A DNA stretch of 64,000 nt from Undaria pinnatifida (GCA_012845835.1 JABAKD010000020.1:10924488-10988487); one strand, 5' to 3'; shown: positions 11,501 through 26,500, counted from the first letter of the stretch. The notes: generated from the sequence alone by a model not told the origin. Program-made: numbers and translations.

Positions 11501-14500
11501 CCTCAGGCAGAGTAAAACGGCAACGGCTTCACTCGAATTCTCAAAGGAAGTAAAGCACTCTACACAAAAAGAGGAAAACACTCCCAAATCAAGCATCTAA
11601 TGCGAAGCAAAACACAACAAAGCTTAGATGCTTCATTTGGGGCTGGTATGGAGTAGAAGGTGTCTACATTGCCCGGTCGAAAACGCGCCAAATTATTTTC
11701 TTCTGCGGCGCAGTAGGCCGAAAAAATAATTGCCTGCGGCGAAACACACTGAGTTTTTGTTTCTCGTCTACTACATACAGCGAATTGGGACCCGCACAGA
11801 TTTTGTCGTCTGCGGCGACGGCACAGGAAAAGCGCGGTGCGGCAAGCCACACCATGCCTTCGGCACGTGGTGAACAAAGCGGGACTTACGACAAAAAAAC
11901 GTTCGCCAACGCAACAATTCAGTACCTGTTTTACGCCCTACTGTGTACTTCCCCACTTGGGGAGCCCTTGTCGTAACGCTTTCATACACGAACTTTGGGT
12001 AGGCGGTTAACCTTTGACCAATAGCCAAGCGAATTAGTTTCATACACCAGCTCAACACCCCGTCACTCAGAAGTGGTTTTCGGCCGAAGGAGGCATTCTA
12101 CGGCAGGGGTGGGTGCACATACATTTTCTCAAGTTTTTCACCTGAGACGCATGCCACGGCAGAGGGGCGCTAATACATTTCTAACTTTCCTCACTTGTGT
12201 GAGCTCAATTCCTCCTCGCCCACAACCTAATTGTTTTAGAAAAATCAAGTGCAGCCCGATGAATACATACTTCCACGGCCAAGATGTACAACGAATTTTA
12301 GGGCAAAAAAAGCAAAAATTGAAAATCCGACGATTTTGGGTTAAGGAGCCCCATCATCTAGAAAGACAAAAAAAAACGTTTTAGTGAAAAAAGCGTTTCC
12401 CACATGGTAGGACGCGTCTTGAGGAACTTTTCGCTGACTCCGAGAAAAAAAGAGAAGAGCAACCCTATGTGCGCGACGAATGAATATTTCCACCAACAAT
12501 GATGAATCGTGACAGCTTACTAACTAAAAATGTGCGGCCGGTGCTTCGCGCAGCTTTGCAAAGATGACTATCGACCCTAAATTTGTCGAACTCACAGCTG
12601 ACGTTGTTAGAATATTTTTATAAAATGGTACCATAATGATTACAAATGATATCCCAACGATAATGGGTAGTGCACTCATTACTTGGATAGTATTACACCG
12701 TAACTCACTAAAAAAAAACTGGAAAAACACCACGGTAGAGGTACACATACCATCGAAGGCTCGTCACATGAGGAGCTCTACACCCCCCCCCCCCCCCGAA
12801 AAAAAAAAAAGAAAAAAAAAAGAAGAGAAAACGATCCCAAGAAAAATAACAAGTGCAATCCAATGGATATTCCCATGGCCTAGGTACTAAAAAACAAACA
12901 CAAACAGACAATTGCAGAACAAGAGTGTGACATTTTGACGAATTCAGGTCAAGTAGCCCCCTCATTCAGAAAAAAAATGATGCCGCCGAATTATGCTTCC
13001 ACCACTATCGCAGCACGGCTGCAAAAATGCTACCACCACTACATCGTGTCATGCTCGTCTTTTGTGTGTCAAACCAGTGAAGCCTTGCCTTCCCGATCTT
13101 ATGCGTGCCCCAGCCAAGCCCTCCAACGCTTGGGGTGCTGAGCGCCCAAAGAGGATACGCCTCCTCGCAGCCGATGACGACCATCTTTCCTTCGAGGGTA
13201 GGTGGCAAGGGCAGGGTACATGAAACGAAAAGGAACGGAGGGGAGAGGAGAGTACAGGAAAGAAGAGAGGACAGGACAGGACAGGACAGGACAGAAAACC
13301 AAAGGAGAAAACAGGAAACGAACGGACACGAAAGGAATCGAAATCCCGAGCTGAGACTCCACAAAAAATATGTCGCAAGTTCCTTCGCCAGACACCTGTT
13401 GCACGAAGTTCATGCCATAATGTATCATGCCAAGGTTACATACATGCCCAGAGTGGACCGTAGGGTGCGCGTAGTATGTGCAGCCTAGTGTGTAATCAAA
13501 AACAAATCATCATTGTTACCACACGTACATAGTAGTAGCAGTGGTAGTAGTAGTGGTAGTATAGTAGAAGTAGTAGTAATAGTAGTAGTAGTGGTAGTAG
13601 CAGTAGTAGCAGTAATAGTAGTAGTAGTAGTACAACTCAGCTCCTGTTAGCATCCTTAACACACCGAATCCTCCATTTCTCGATGCATTTTATTTGATGG
13701 TTTCCGTGGCGTTTTGCCATGGCGCTGTCAATCCACGTCATGGGCTCCCATGAAATGTCATGGCCCCTATAACATAGCCGTGGCACTGCCGTGGCTTGGC
13801 CCCGGGGGGCCATGGCAACGTCCATGACAGTGCAATAAGAGCCTACGTAATTGCGCTGCATAGCACACCATATCGCACTCTATGGAGGCTCTGCCATGAC
13901 GCGCTATGAAAGAGCCAAATGTAGTGCGAGTTGCGCGGCAGCCCTGATTAAAGGGGGTTTCAACCCTTGTGTTCTATCCGAGGTCCAGCCTTGAGAGCCA
14001 GGCGGCGAGACAGATCCCAGGTTGTGCTGTATTTAAACGTGCACCATAGCCACACTATGGCCAGTAGCCTTTGGGTTAGGGATAGTCTTCCTCATAATTC
14101 ACGGATAGGGTTTAAAGTGGTGTTTTGGGCCGTTTTTTTTGTTTTCCTCCTCATAACACCGGAAGCATACGTGAGCCAAACCAACTTCCCCGATTTCCAT
14201 ACTTCATCCTGGACAATAATTCAGATTTGAGGCAAAGGCGGTTCACTATGGCAGAGTGGCTATGGTGCATATGTAACATGGGCATCCCCCCAAACGCTGT
14301 TGCCTGCCAAATGCACATAATCCCCAGGATCAGCTTGACGCCCGGCAGATACACTGGTCCGCCCGGGCCTCATACTCCCACATACCCCCGGCCAATATGC
14401 AGGTGAAGCACATTTTCCTCAAGAGAGTGCGTTCTACACTAACTTTCGTATAACTGCTCCTTGACTTATTATTATCCCGTACATATCAGACTGAATTCAT

Positions 14501-17500
14501 TGTTTTCGTGTTTTTTATTAGCGCGCGCCCTGTGCAGTTTTCAAACTCAGCGCCGTTAACATCCTCAACATGCCGAATCCGCCTGCCTCTTCAAAAATTT
14601 AGTGTTACCTGCAAAAATAAGACGATCCCCAGGATAAGCTTGACGCCAGGGAGAGACAGTAGTCCACCCGGGCCCCACATTCCGGCATGGCCCATGCCAT
14701 GGACATCGCCCAGATGAAGCGCAGTTTCGTCGTGGTCGTCGACGCTATTAGAGCTTACCAGTACACCGTTGGGTTTGCCAGTCTCGGTGCCATCCAAGCT
14801 ATTCACCGGTGTGTAACTATCAACCGATGTGTTGTCGTTCTCGTTATCGCCTAATGGCAGCAGCCCGAACTGTTGTTGTGATGACGTCTGTGCTTTGTCG
14901 ATGGACGCATGTTGCACCCCAGCCAGGGCTCTTCTGGCCATGTCGTCAGCTCCAACTCCTCCACCTCCTGCTTCGGTTTCGTCGGGGGAAGAGAAGCATT
15001 ATACCATAGGGGTGGCACACTCTTGTGTTCCAAATGCTTCTGAATGACGCCCCCCCCCAAGACCAAGTCTAAGGTAGGACCCCCCCCTCCTATTACTGTG
15101 CTTGCCATATTCGTATCTACGGAGTCTAGGCCACTCGCGCGGATGGCTGTGTACCTAGTACAAAAACGGATTTATACCACTTTGCTGGCCTACATCGAAG
15201 AATTAAATAGTGCAACACACACGACAGGTATAACCCCACTCGCGAGAGTTGGCTCGGAGCCCCCCCCGCAAAGTGAGCCCCTAAAAGTGAACTCTTCCCC
15301 CTGCCGTAGCCGTGGTGCCAGGTAAGGAACTACCCGGCATCGTTTGAACGTCGCTTGTTGTGTGTTGCAACACTTTTCGTTATTTTTTTACGTAGGCCAT
15401 GGAGATTTTTCATCGAGTCGCACTTCATAGTTTCTCAAAACGAAGTTTTTTGGTGAGGCGAGGTATGTACAGATTTCCTTAGGTGATGAGCGTCGTAATT
15501 CTTACCAGGCATAGTAGATGCCACGCCCCTACAGTAGCGCGCGTGAGGAGACAGATACCTGCACCACGTTCCTGTTGAGGCGACAGCTGTCCCTCCTCCC
15601 TCCTCCCGGCCGTGTCGCTTTCGTTGCAAGCCTGGTACATCGTCGTAGGGTGATCTGATGTGCGTTGCTTCCTGTGGCTTCCTAGAAGTAGGGTTTTCGG
15701 TGTAGCGTACGTCTCGGGAGGCACCGTCATCGCCGACTTGCTGTATTGTACCGGTATATTGTATAAGCGCACACGTGTGACGCCACGGAAGGCGGAGAGG
15801 TTGAGGTTAGTACGGCAGTGGTCTCTATATAGTGCCGGTTGAATAGTGTCTATTGCCGATAGTGTGCCGGTGAAGCTGCTTGATACGACTGGAGCCCAAT
15901 ATATAAGTACCAGTATAGTGCCGGTTTTATAGTGCCTATTGCCGGTATAGTGCTGGCGGAATCGCTTTGGTAAAACTGAAACCCGCTACACTATTACCAG
16001 CGCCGGCAGTATACCCAATAGTGCACTGTATACTGCCGGTGTTGCGGGTTGATACATACCGGCCCCACAGGGAGACCACCACCGTACCGCGTGAAGGACG
16101 TTTCGTCAATCGAGTACTCTGAAAAGTTCATACACCTTGCTCATTTCCTACACTACACGCTCCGCCTGCCGCAAAACGAGAACGCAAGCTCGTGTTCAGC
16201 GCAACTGTCAATACATGAGTGAAAGTGGTGCAAAGTTACGAGCGTTTATGCGTACCTCCTGCAGTACAGAAAAAAAACATGGTACACACAAAATCGTGCA
16301 ATATCAACCGCACCACGACAAAGCAAACCGAGCATACAAGTATAGGTTACGCTGGCTGGAAGCCCTACATGTCGGGCCACTTTTAATATTAATACTGATT
16401 GCAGCCACGTGACTCTCTGGTATAATGGGTGGTATTTTAAAACCGACAAGGGTGATATAGTGTGCTCCTGTAGATATTATGGCCTATGGAGAGGGGGGGT
16501 CCCCGAGATTAACTTCATAAAGCCGGCGATATTCGACGATCTCTCAAATCGTATATCTGTTTAGCTGGAAGCCTCTACCTCTTGGGCTGTTGACGTTCGT
16601 TGACTTGGTGGTCGTAACAAACAGGTTATGGCTAGGAAAAATATCCGACATCAAGCAATTTAGCAGACCGCTCAACTACGGCGCCGTGGCAATCGATGCG
16701 AAACACGGATCACGAGCAAAGTCAAGGCATTGTGGCGCCGCGATTGTACAGCATCATTGGCCGCAAAGCGTGAAGCGATCGCCCGTTGAGGTGCGTTAGG
16801 AGCTAACTATTTCGAGTTTGCAAGCTACAACGGGGAGTGATATGAATTTACCTGCAATTAATAGGATCACGTTCGGCTTGACTTCTTGTGCTGTCTCTGT
16901 TCTTAGTTTCAGGGACGTAAATTGCCACCAGCGGCAGCATCAGCAAAGCTAAGAACGCTCCGAGCAGCTTCGGAAGCAGGAACGGGTACCTGGTACACGT
17001 GGCGAAGGAGCACACGGCGCGATTCAGGGCACGTTTAATGACCCTTCGAGGTCGCACAACGAGCGAACGGGTGCACGATGGCGAGCCCACGACGCAGTTG
17101 AGGGGAAGCAACGGCAGACCAAGGTCGAGCACACGGCATATTTCAGGGCAAAAGTTGAAATGACAGGCCGAGGTAACACGACGAACGGAGGGGTACCTGA
17201 CCGCGAGCATACCACACAGCTCACCGCAAACAACGGCAGACTGAGGTCGTTACACGGACAAACGGGCACCTGAAAACGCACGAGCTCACGAAACGTTTCT
17301 GGGAAAAATTAAGGACATAACGAGGCCGCATAACCAGGGCTGCGACCGCGTCTCATAACGGCACGATATGGAGCGCGGGGTATGGAAGCCATGATGTGTT
17401 AGAGGATATTTCTACGTATCATATTTTACGTGGGTAAAATCGCCGAGGTTGACATGGCGTATGCCCATACGTAAAGCCCTACACTGACGCCAATACTATG

Positions 17501-20500
17501 CAAATGGCTGTTAATATAAAGTGGCCCAATTCACAACAAAGAGCGCTTCGTGCATGCAGTGTGGTAAGAAACTACAGCTATTAACCTTAGTAGAAATTCA
17601 ATAACTGTAGTGCGCACAAATGAAATCCTTTATACGTACGTGGCAAAAAGCCCGGTGGCAGAGAAGAACCTCGGGTACGCCAGAGTCGGCTGCGCCAGCA
17701 GACCCCCAATCGCTGTGCCAGTCACCACGGCGGCACCGCGAGAACCTTCAAAAACAGCCATCAAGCACCAGCAGTTGCGGCGAGATAAAATACACGGCAC
17801 GATAATGACGTAGTTACGTGCTCCATGTATGCAGCTCCTTCTGCTTGTGCGACTGGCGCGCTCTCCTTGTGACATCCATCAGCAGCCGCGCCGGCCAGCC
17901 GCGTACGCGTAGGATTGCTGCAGCTCGCAGGGTCGGTCTTGCAAGTGAGAACATTCAAAAGAGTCCACTGAACAACTGCGAAATACTTGGGGCAAGGCTC
18001 CTGCCCATCGACGGACACAAATTTTGGGACCCCGCCATCGGTTGCCGGCGGAAGTTGCCTCAAAAGAAAACTCAACCCCCCGGTGTACGTGTTGGGAACG
18101 TACTACAAAAAAGGTAGGTTTGTTTGGCCAAATGTTTCTGATCAGCTGGGCTCCTCAGCTAGAGCATAAGGACCTCCCCGATCTCGTTTGTGACGCCTGC
18201 TACGATAGAGGTAGCAATTTTTTTCATGAATTATGTTTTAAATGGGCGGGGCTCCTTCACCCAAAATCGTCGGAAGGGGCTCCTTCACCCAAAATCGTCG
18301 GAAGGGGCTCCTTCACCCAAAATCGTCGGAAGGGGCTCCTTCACCCAAAATCGTCGGAAGGGGCTCCTTCACCCAAAATCGTCGGAAGGTTATTCTTGTT
18401 TCCGCAACATTTTGTCTTGGCATATGCCCAGGCCATGGGTTTGTTCATCACAATGGTTGCACTTTCAGTGCACTCAAAATCCGTTTTTCCCTCAGAAGGC
18501 AAAAAACTTCCTCAAGTGGTTACGAGCCTCAGAAATAACGTGGAGTCCAAACCTCTACCGTAGCACGTGTCTTGTGATTATAGAATACTGTAACAAGCTT
18601 GTTGATCACGTTATGCTTTTGATAATAATGAAAATGGGTGTGTTGGGTGAGATAATACTAGCTCCTCAAGCCAGCAGCCTCAGAAAAATGAGGTGCATGC
18701 CTGTCGCAGCAGGCGTCTGTAAATCGCTTCCAGGCTCAGACAGCATTTTCCAGCGTGCACTCTTCTTCCCGGCATTGGATCTTACCCGTTCGTCATCAGT
18801 TTCAACGTAATCGCAACCCTGTAAGCCCTGCAGAGACTCTTCCACCAAGAGCGAATAACGGCGAGAGGCGTCACAAAATGCTACCTCATACAGTACTTGA
18901 CACCAAATAAGAACCGGAAACGCTGAGCCTGGTTGGTTTCTTATTTTTGGGTGAGTATGCGTGCTGCATTAATTTCAGTTTAACGGCTCCCGGGCTTCTT
19001 ATTTTCCTCTAAATCTCAGACTGTGTTTCTTCTCACCGTGTTGACTATTGCACGTGCTGTACGGTACCGCAGTGCCTCACCTGCGATGTACGCCATCCCC
19101 TTTACAACGTGCTCCGGCCCGCAAATCTCGTGGGTCAAGGCTCTGACGGCAGGCATGATGCCATTCACCAAACCCAGAACGAATCTGTGCGACCGTTAAG
19201 TACGATCAGCGACAACAGAGGTTATGCGTAACGATTATTGATAGTGGCGCGTGTTATTGCAGTGTGTGCACCATCTTTTTTGTGGCTCTAGACTACAGTG
19301 ACCATGACACAAAACCGACTTTTATAAAAAATGAAGATGCAACCCGATGGACAATCCCACGACCTACGCACACTGTAGATAAACAACGAAACACATAGCA
19401 AAACACATACATACGCATCGGATTCCAACAATACCCCACGCCAGGTGTTGGATACGATCTCGGTTGAAGAGCCCCGACAGAATCTAATGCTATGGCCGAA
19501 AAGTCCTACCCTTATCATCGCACAAGTCTTCCAGGCATACCCTTATACCCTGCGTGCATATAGGACAGGCTGACCGGCATCTACTGCACTAGTAGTGAAT
19601 CAGAGGCGAAACTTACCTTATGGAAATGGGGTCGTTGGCATGCCCTTGAGAAGATAACGCATTAAGACACAGTACGTGTTAGATGAAAGCTCGCGATGGT
19701 GTGTTCGGCGCCCTTATACAAAAACGAAAACCACGGAGCCGCCCGTAATCGTTTGAACGGTAGTGGGAAGAAGACCCCACGGGGACGCAAGGTAGTCGGT
19801 GCTGGGTAGCAGGATAGTTGGTGCTGGGCAAGGCACTCTTCTTAGATTCATCGCATGGCATTCATTCATCTCCAGGCGGCTCGCAAAGTTCCCAAGCAAA
19901 CACAAGGCAAAGACGCAGGATATCGTACGACAGGGAACTGAGGCATCGTGTGATGCTCTAACTCAGAGCATCACCTTGTATTCCCACCAATCAACTATGA
20001 GAGCCTTGGCATGGCATATTTTACAATTTGTTAGATACTTGACCTCTCTTCATGTATTATCTATAGCTGATCCAACTACGCAAAGCACTCGAAAACATTA
20101 GCCCACCCTGAATAATCGTAGATGCAGATTACACCACAACCAAAGGATGCCGACAAAACATCCAGAAATTCGAAACGGGATCGAAGATGCGGAGTATTCG
20201 AAGCATGCACAAATGAAGCCATAGACCCGTCCCACACCTCGTAATGAGGCTAAGACGCTTCATGCAAGCGCTCAAATCGCGCGATGGGGCTCACGAAAGC
20301 GACAGCTCGAAGCGGTGACTGCATTATCAACGCGGGCGGCGTCATGTGTCAAGAATCATCCGAGGGGGTGCAGGGTAGTCGGTGCTGGGTAAGGCGCTCT
20401 GCGTAGGTTCATGGCACCTCATTAATTCATCGCCAAGAAGCTCAGAGGGTACCCAAACGAGGACAAGATAACGAAGCAGGATATCGTACGACAGGCAACT

Positions 20501-23500
20501 GAGTCAATATGCTATGTTCTAAGCCGGAGCATCACCTTTTTTCCCGACCAACAATGAGAGCCTTGCCATGGCATATTCTACAATCCAAGAGAGAATTGAC
20601 CTCGTCTCAATTCTTGTTTTCTAAATAGCTTACTCATCTACACTGATATCTCCGTAACAGTGGATCCTGAGCTCAGCTTCTCTGCAGGGGGTGGTTAACC
20701 CGTTTATACAGGTGCACTGCATCGAAACTGTTTGCGTGGCAAGTGCTCAGCGCCGGCACAATTCTGCCCAAGTTGACGAGCAGTGTTCTGGGTTCCAGGC
20801 TCATTAAACGTGCAAGGCGGGAATCGTAGAATAGAGAGTACATTAGAGGCCCCTCTATAGCGCAGGTTCAGTAGTGCCCGTGACCCGCTATAGCGCCTGT
20901 GAAATTGGCACATATGGGAAAAACTACGGGGGTGGGGTTTCCACACCAAGCGGGGAGGTATCGAACCGGGCGATCACCGTTTTCGTCCTGTTGGGGTTGT
21001 AAATGTATGAAAGGATTTCTGACCCGGGGACGACATATTACCCTCCCCGGGTGCGGAGGAACCTCTACGTTGTTTCGAGGGGTAACTCTTGCCGCGCGCT
21101 GGCTCCATGAGCCCCAGCCAATCGACAATCGATGGGTGGGGGTGGGGTTTCCACATCGTGCGATGCGGTATCGACCCGGGGGATCACAGTGTTCGTCCCC
21201 GGTGTGGTAGATTTGTAGATTTATGGAAGCATCTCTAATCCCGGGATGGGGTCCTACCCTCCTCGGGTGTGGTAGTACCTCGACGTTGGCCCGAGAGGCA
21301 ACTCTCCCCGCGCGCGGGTTCCATAAGCCCCAGCCAATCAGCGATCTGCCGACGGGGGTGGGGTTTCCACATCGTTCGGGGAGGTATCGACCCGGGGAAC
21401 GCTTTTTTCGTCCCCGTGGTGTTGGAGTTGTAGATTTAGATGTATGGAGAACTTAAGATCCGGGGATGGTACTTCATCATCCCCGGGTGCGGCGGGACCT
21501 CGACATTGGCCCGAGGGCTACCCCCGCGCTGAATCTATCAGCCCCAGCAAATCAGGGATCAGCCAATGCGGGTGGTTTTTCACACCGTGCTGAGCGGTAT
21601 AGACCCGAGGCAACACGGGTTTTGTTCCCTGTTTGTTGGAGTTGTAGATGTTCGGAAGCCCTTCTGATCGGGTGAAGGGGCTCTAACCTCCGCGGGCGCC
21701 TCTAACTCCACAAGCCACAGCCTATCAGCGATCAGTCGATGGGGTCGGGGTATCTACACCGTGCGGGGCGATGTCACCCTGGCGGATCGCCGTTTTCGTC
21801 CTGGTTGGTTGGAGTTGTAATGGTAAGGAGGGATTCCTGAAACGGTATGGAGCCCTATCCTCCGAGCCTGCGGCTGGATCTCAATGTCTATGGCTGGAAC
21901 ATTCCTGTTAAGGCACCAACGATGTACAAATTAGCCGGCGGCGTCTGGAAGGGATTTGGTACGCAAATCAACGGCCGAAATCAAAATTCAAATTGCACTT
22001 GAGCAGCAAGGCCGACTTGATGGCTGTCAGGACTGCTTCGGGATTGCCGGGAGTGCTCAGTACGCCACGGCCACGGCCACGGCTAGGCGCGGCGCGAGAC
22101 CGGGTGTTCTGCTGGTTGTGCCCCAACTTTCCTTTCCGAAAAGGCAAGACGGGGCTAGATGAAAGACAGATAGACGTGTTTTCTGTATTATACTAGTGGT
22201 TGGCCACAGCTGCGCCCGTCGCACAAGATTCATCGCGGTAGATCCGAGCTGTGCAAAGAGGTAGGGTATGGTATAGTTGTACTCGTGGTCTGTACGGTAA
22301 TGTAGCACTCTCTGCACGGAAAGCAATGACTATTGGGGTATACCTGCAATTCCAAACAACCTTTACATTTGCGTCTGGTGGTCTTTACTGCATGGTATGA
22401 AATGCACAGCAACGTTAGTAAACGTAGTACCCGTCACGGGGAAACATTACTACCGTAAATCCTACCACTGCTACCACAGCAATATCAACTACAACTAACG
22501 GCTAATTATCGACCGCGTACTACGGGTATTCGACCGTCGTCAGTGTGCAGGACTTACGCAACGCAGCCAAAAAGTATCAAGCCGATGGGGGCGGGGTTTC
22601 CATAACATCGGGGCGGTATCGACCTGAGGGAACTCTGCTTTCGTCCCTGGGGTGTTGGAATTGTGGATGTGTGGAAGGGTTCCTGATCCGGGGATGGGAG
22701 CTTAACTTACCTGAGTTGGGTGGGACCTCGACATGTCCGGACGGTCAACTCTCCCCGGGCGTTGGCTCCTTTTGAGCCCCAGCCGAACATCAATCAACGA
22801 TCGAAAAGGGTGTCCACACCGTGCGTGGCAAATATCAACCCAGGGTATTATCGTTTTCGTTCCCGGGGTGTTGGAGTGGTAGATGCATGGAGGGATTTAT
22901 TAGTCGGGTAAGGGAACGTATTAAACCAGGGTGCGGCGGGACGTCGACGTTAGCTCGAGCGGAAAATGTCGTCGCGCGCTGATTCCATGAGCCCCAGCCG
23001 ATCCGCAAATCATCGATGGAGGTGTGGTTTCCACACCGTGCGGGAGGGGATATCAAACCGGGGGATCACTGTTTTTGTCCCCAAGGTATTTGATTTGTAA
23101 ATATACGCCAACTTTCTGATCCGGGATGATAAATTGTCATCCCCGGGTGCGGCGGGTCTTCGACGTTGGCCCGACGGGCACGAAACTCTTGCCGCTCGCT
23201 GACTCCATGAGCTCGAGCCGATCAGCAATCGGCCGATGTTGACGGGGTTTCCACACCGTGTGAGGGGGAGTATCAACCCGGGGATTACAACTTTCGTCCC
23301 AGGGGTGTTAGAGTTGCACGTGAGTAGAATGATTTCTGGTCGGGGGGTGGAATTATATCCTGCTCGGGTGTCGCTGACTCCATGACCCCCAGCTAACCAG
23401 TGATCAGACAACGGGGTAGGGTTTTCCACGCCGTGCGGGGGAGTGTCGATTCGAGAGATCGTCGTTTTCGTCCCCGGTCGGTGGGAGTTGTAATAAATTC

Positions 23501-26500
23501 GAGGGATCATCTGAACCGGGGATGGAACATCGTCCCTTCTGGATGCGGCGGAACCTCCACGCCCCTCTAGCTGGATATCTTTGTTCAGCACCAAGCTTCT
23601 AGAATGAGCCAGCGGCCTCTGGCGAGGATTCTATAGGCCAATCAGCGGCCCGGATCGTAATTCAAAATTGAGAACCGGCATCGCTGCTGGCTGGATGGCT
23701 GTCAAGACTGCCTCGGGATTGTCGGCCATGCTAAGCACGCGACGCCCAAGACTCAAGGCGACGTGAGACCACCTTGTTAAAGTTCTGCTAGTTGTGTGCC
23801 CAACTTTCTCTCGCCATGCACTGGGCGGGGCTGAACGCTCTGGATCGAGACCACGCCGACAGAAAGGCATAATAATATACCTGGTAGAGGATAAGGATAT
23901 AATAGGGATGTTGTACTTCTTACTAGGTTTCCTGTTTCTTACTAAGTGTCATGTTGCATATTAGTGTAATGCGTATCCTATACAGTGTATACGCACCTCG
24001 AGGTTACGGCCCACAAGAAGTTGGCGGAAACGCCAAAGAGGATGGAGCACACGACGATCCCGGACAGGCCAACCATGAGTACAGGTTTCCGTCCGATCGC
24101 GTCCGCAGCGTACCCCCAAACGTAGCCGCTCAAGAACCGGCCGAACGTGAAGGAGCTCGCAACGTAGCCCGCATAGTAACCTGTTGTGTTGGAGATATGA
24201 GTGAGTTCCAATGCTAGGTTGGCTTTATGGTCGTGAAAAATGCTCCAGAAGCGATGATGCAATTTCAGATAGAGGTATTAGGGGGTTCCAATGGTGGGTG
24301 GGCTTTATGGTTGTGGAAAATATATGCTGCTTTTCTGCCTCTTCGCTCGAGAGACGCCCAAATGTGAAGGGGATCGCAACGTAGCCCGCATAGTAACCTG
24401 TTGGAGACATTAAGAATCCAGTGCCACGTTGTCTTCAGGGTTGTGGGAATTATATACCATTCTGCTGCCTCTTCGCTCAAGAAATGCCCGCACGTGAAGG
24501 ACCTCGTAACCTACCCGGCGTAGCAGCCTGTTACAAACGTCACATCGCCGGACAATGGCTGCCAAGATAACCCTCTAGCCAACAAAAAAACTCGGCCCGT
24601 TGGGCAATGTATTCCTCGCGCCATAGGCTCGTCAGCTCTCGCTGCTGCAGGCCTCGCAGCCCTCGAGACCGGCACCTAGACCTAACCCCAGCCCTACCCC
24701 AAACCCTACTCCTAACCCCCTAACCCCAACCCAAAACTCAAGGCTTTCAAAACCCGGGGATGAATTAAAAACGTCCCCGTAGTCGTGATTTAAATATCGC
24801 CTACGTAGTGGTGAATATCGGTTTCCCGTGTTCCCCGGTTTCTTGCAGTGGACGAACACGATCCTACCGTAGGGTGGGGGAGAGACAATCTTCTGCGCTC
24901 TGAGTTCTCCGGGTCGGGACACAAAGTGTTGGCAAGCCCATCGCAGGGTGTGGAAAACGCCGGAATACTTGCGAACGTGAGCGGCTGCCTTGCGCAGACG
25001 CACCCCTCGTGGTGTTACCGGCACGCGGTTTAGGACGCCTGCTACGATAGGAGTAACACCATATATTTCTGAGGCGGAGTTGCCTCGACGATCTCTATGC
25101 CTCACCCTACAACTTTAAGGAAAAAAAATAAGCCATACAAGTACCCGTTATGCAAACCCATCGGGGTGGATGTCTAACGAATACTTTGTAAAACGCGCGT
25201 CGGGATTTAATTGTTAAAATTAACGTACAGGGTATAGCCTCTGAGTGGAGAAGCCATCGTCAGTGATAACTAGTTGGGGCTCAAAGCGCAACCTCCTATT
25301 ATAGTAAGCACGGCTCTGTAACGTGTTCTTCACGTGAGGTCCACGCAGAATCAATAGAGCTTCTCTGCACACAACGTTTCCTCGATTTTACTGTATCTAT
25401 AGGCACACCATGTTGCTTACCAACCCCAGTATCCTAAACCTTTGGGCTGAACTAACGTGTGCACATACTACAAACGTCAAAATTCTATGTTCCTAAGGTA
25501 ACCGTTGATCGCTATCAATAGGGGCTTAGCTGGCCGCCATTGCTGCAGCAGTCACGGACAACGCTTGAATGGGCGCGCGTGGGTCCTGCAGTACCACACA
25601 CGTAGAAAATGAAATTTCCATGGCCATGTTCGCCGCTGTAGGATCTAGACGTTGCCAATGGTTATCCAATGGTTACACTCATTTCATGATGACAGGTGCT
25701 CTAACAGGGAGTAGCGCTTTTTGGCCAAACCATTTATGACAGACGAGGCGCTTCAACAGAGGTACTGCCCAGAATCGTTGCAACACCGTTTTACTTCTAC
25801 CCCATTATATTCCCATAATTGTTCATCGGGTTTGGACTTTCTGCTTTTCTCGATATCGTTTGCTAGGTTGAAGTATGGAGATATCCCAAGAGAGTAGCCT
25901 GAAACGTGGGAGGGCATCCCTAACATAACATTGACTTTGGTCAAGTTTCCGCGCCTAGGAGGGCATTTTACTGCTGTTGCAGTCGTGGAAAACGCCGCGC
26001 CCCCCCCCCACACACACACACAGAGGATATGGCAATGCAGTGGACCTTACCACTTGTTCGACTCTGTGGATGGTTGTACTTACTCGAAAAAATGGTTGGG
26101 GCACACTGTGCACGAAACGAATGGAAATGTCCGCACATTGGTTGATGGCACTTAGGGATGTTCCAAACGAACGCAAAAATATCACGAATCCTGACAAAAT
26201 GTGTCTCGATTCCTGACATTTTGAAATTCTGAAACGTCTCGTTTTCAGAAAAAAAAACACACACACACATTATTTTTCATCAGGAATCCTGACCTCAATT
26301 TTCCAGGCGGAAAACGTCGAAAAGATTCAAAAGTCCGGACTGCTGACAAGTATCACGCGATTCGCGAACATGTCACGTTTCTTGTCACGATTCCTGACAG
26401 TTTTTTTCTTGTGTTCGTTAGGAACGTCCCTTATTCGAGAAAATGATTAAGGCACATACACTACTGCGCACACGACGCATGCTACGATAGAGGTACAGCA

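Larger units (their letters stand above)
19185..23996 (-). other. MFS intron 2, filled by satellite blocks and a local duplication
   Basis: The 4.8-kb intron contains the local duplication pair at 19760-20060 and 20355-20610 and the two related satellite blocks at 20885-22165 and 22570-23870. The gaps between them (for example 22165-22560) show nothing recognisable. A MITE-like internal segment lies near 19300-19400. Confidence 0.6.

Noticed and set aside
18248-18387. CRISPR-like array
   Set aside because: Units are directly adjacent with no spacers, in a eukaryotic MITE.
18024-18810. Two ORFs of 179 and 206 codons with repeated peptides
   Set aside because: The 28-bp repeat keeps all frames open; the sequence is a MITE inside an intron.
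25753-26019. 88-codon minus-strand ORF in MFS intron 1
   Set aside because: No domain, AT-rich codons, partly formed by a C/A run; it does not fit the MFS order.
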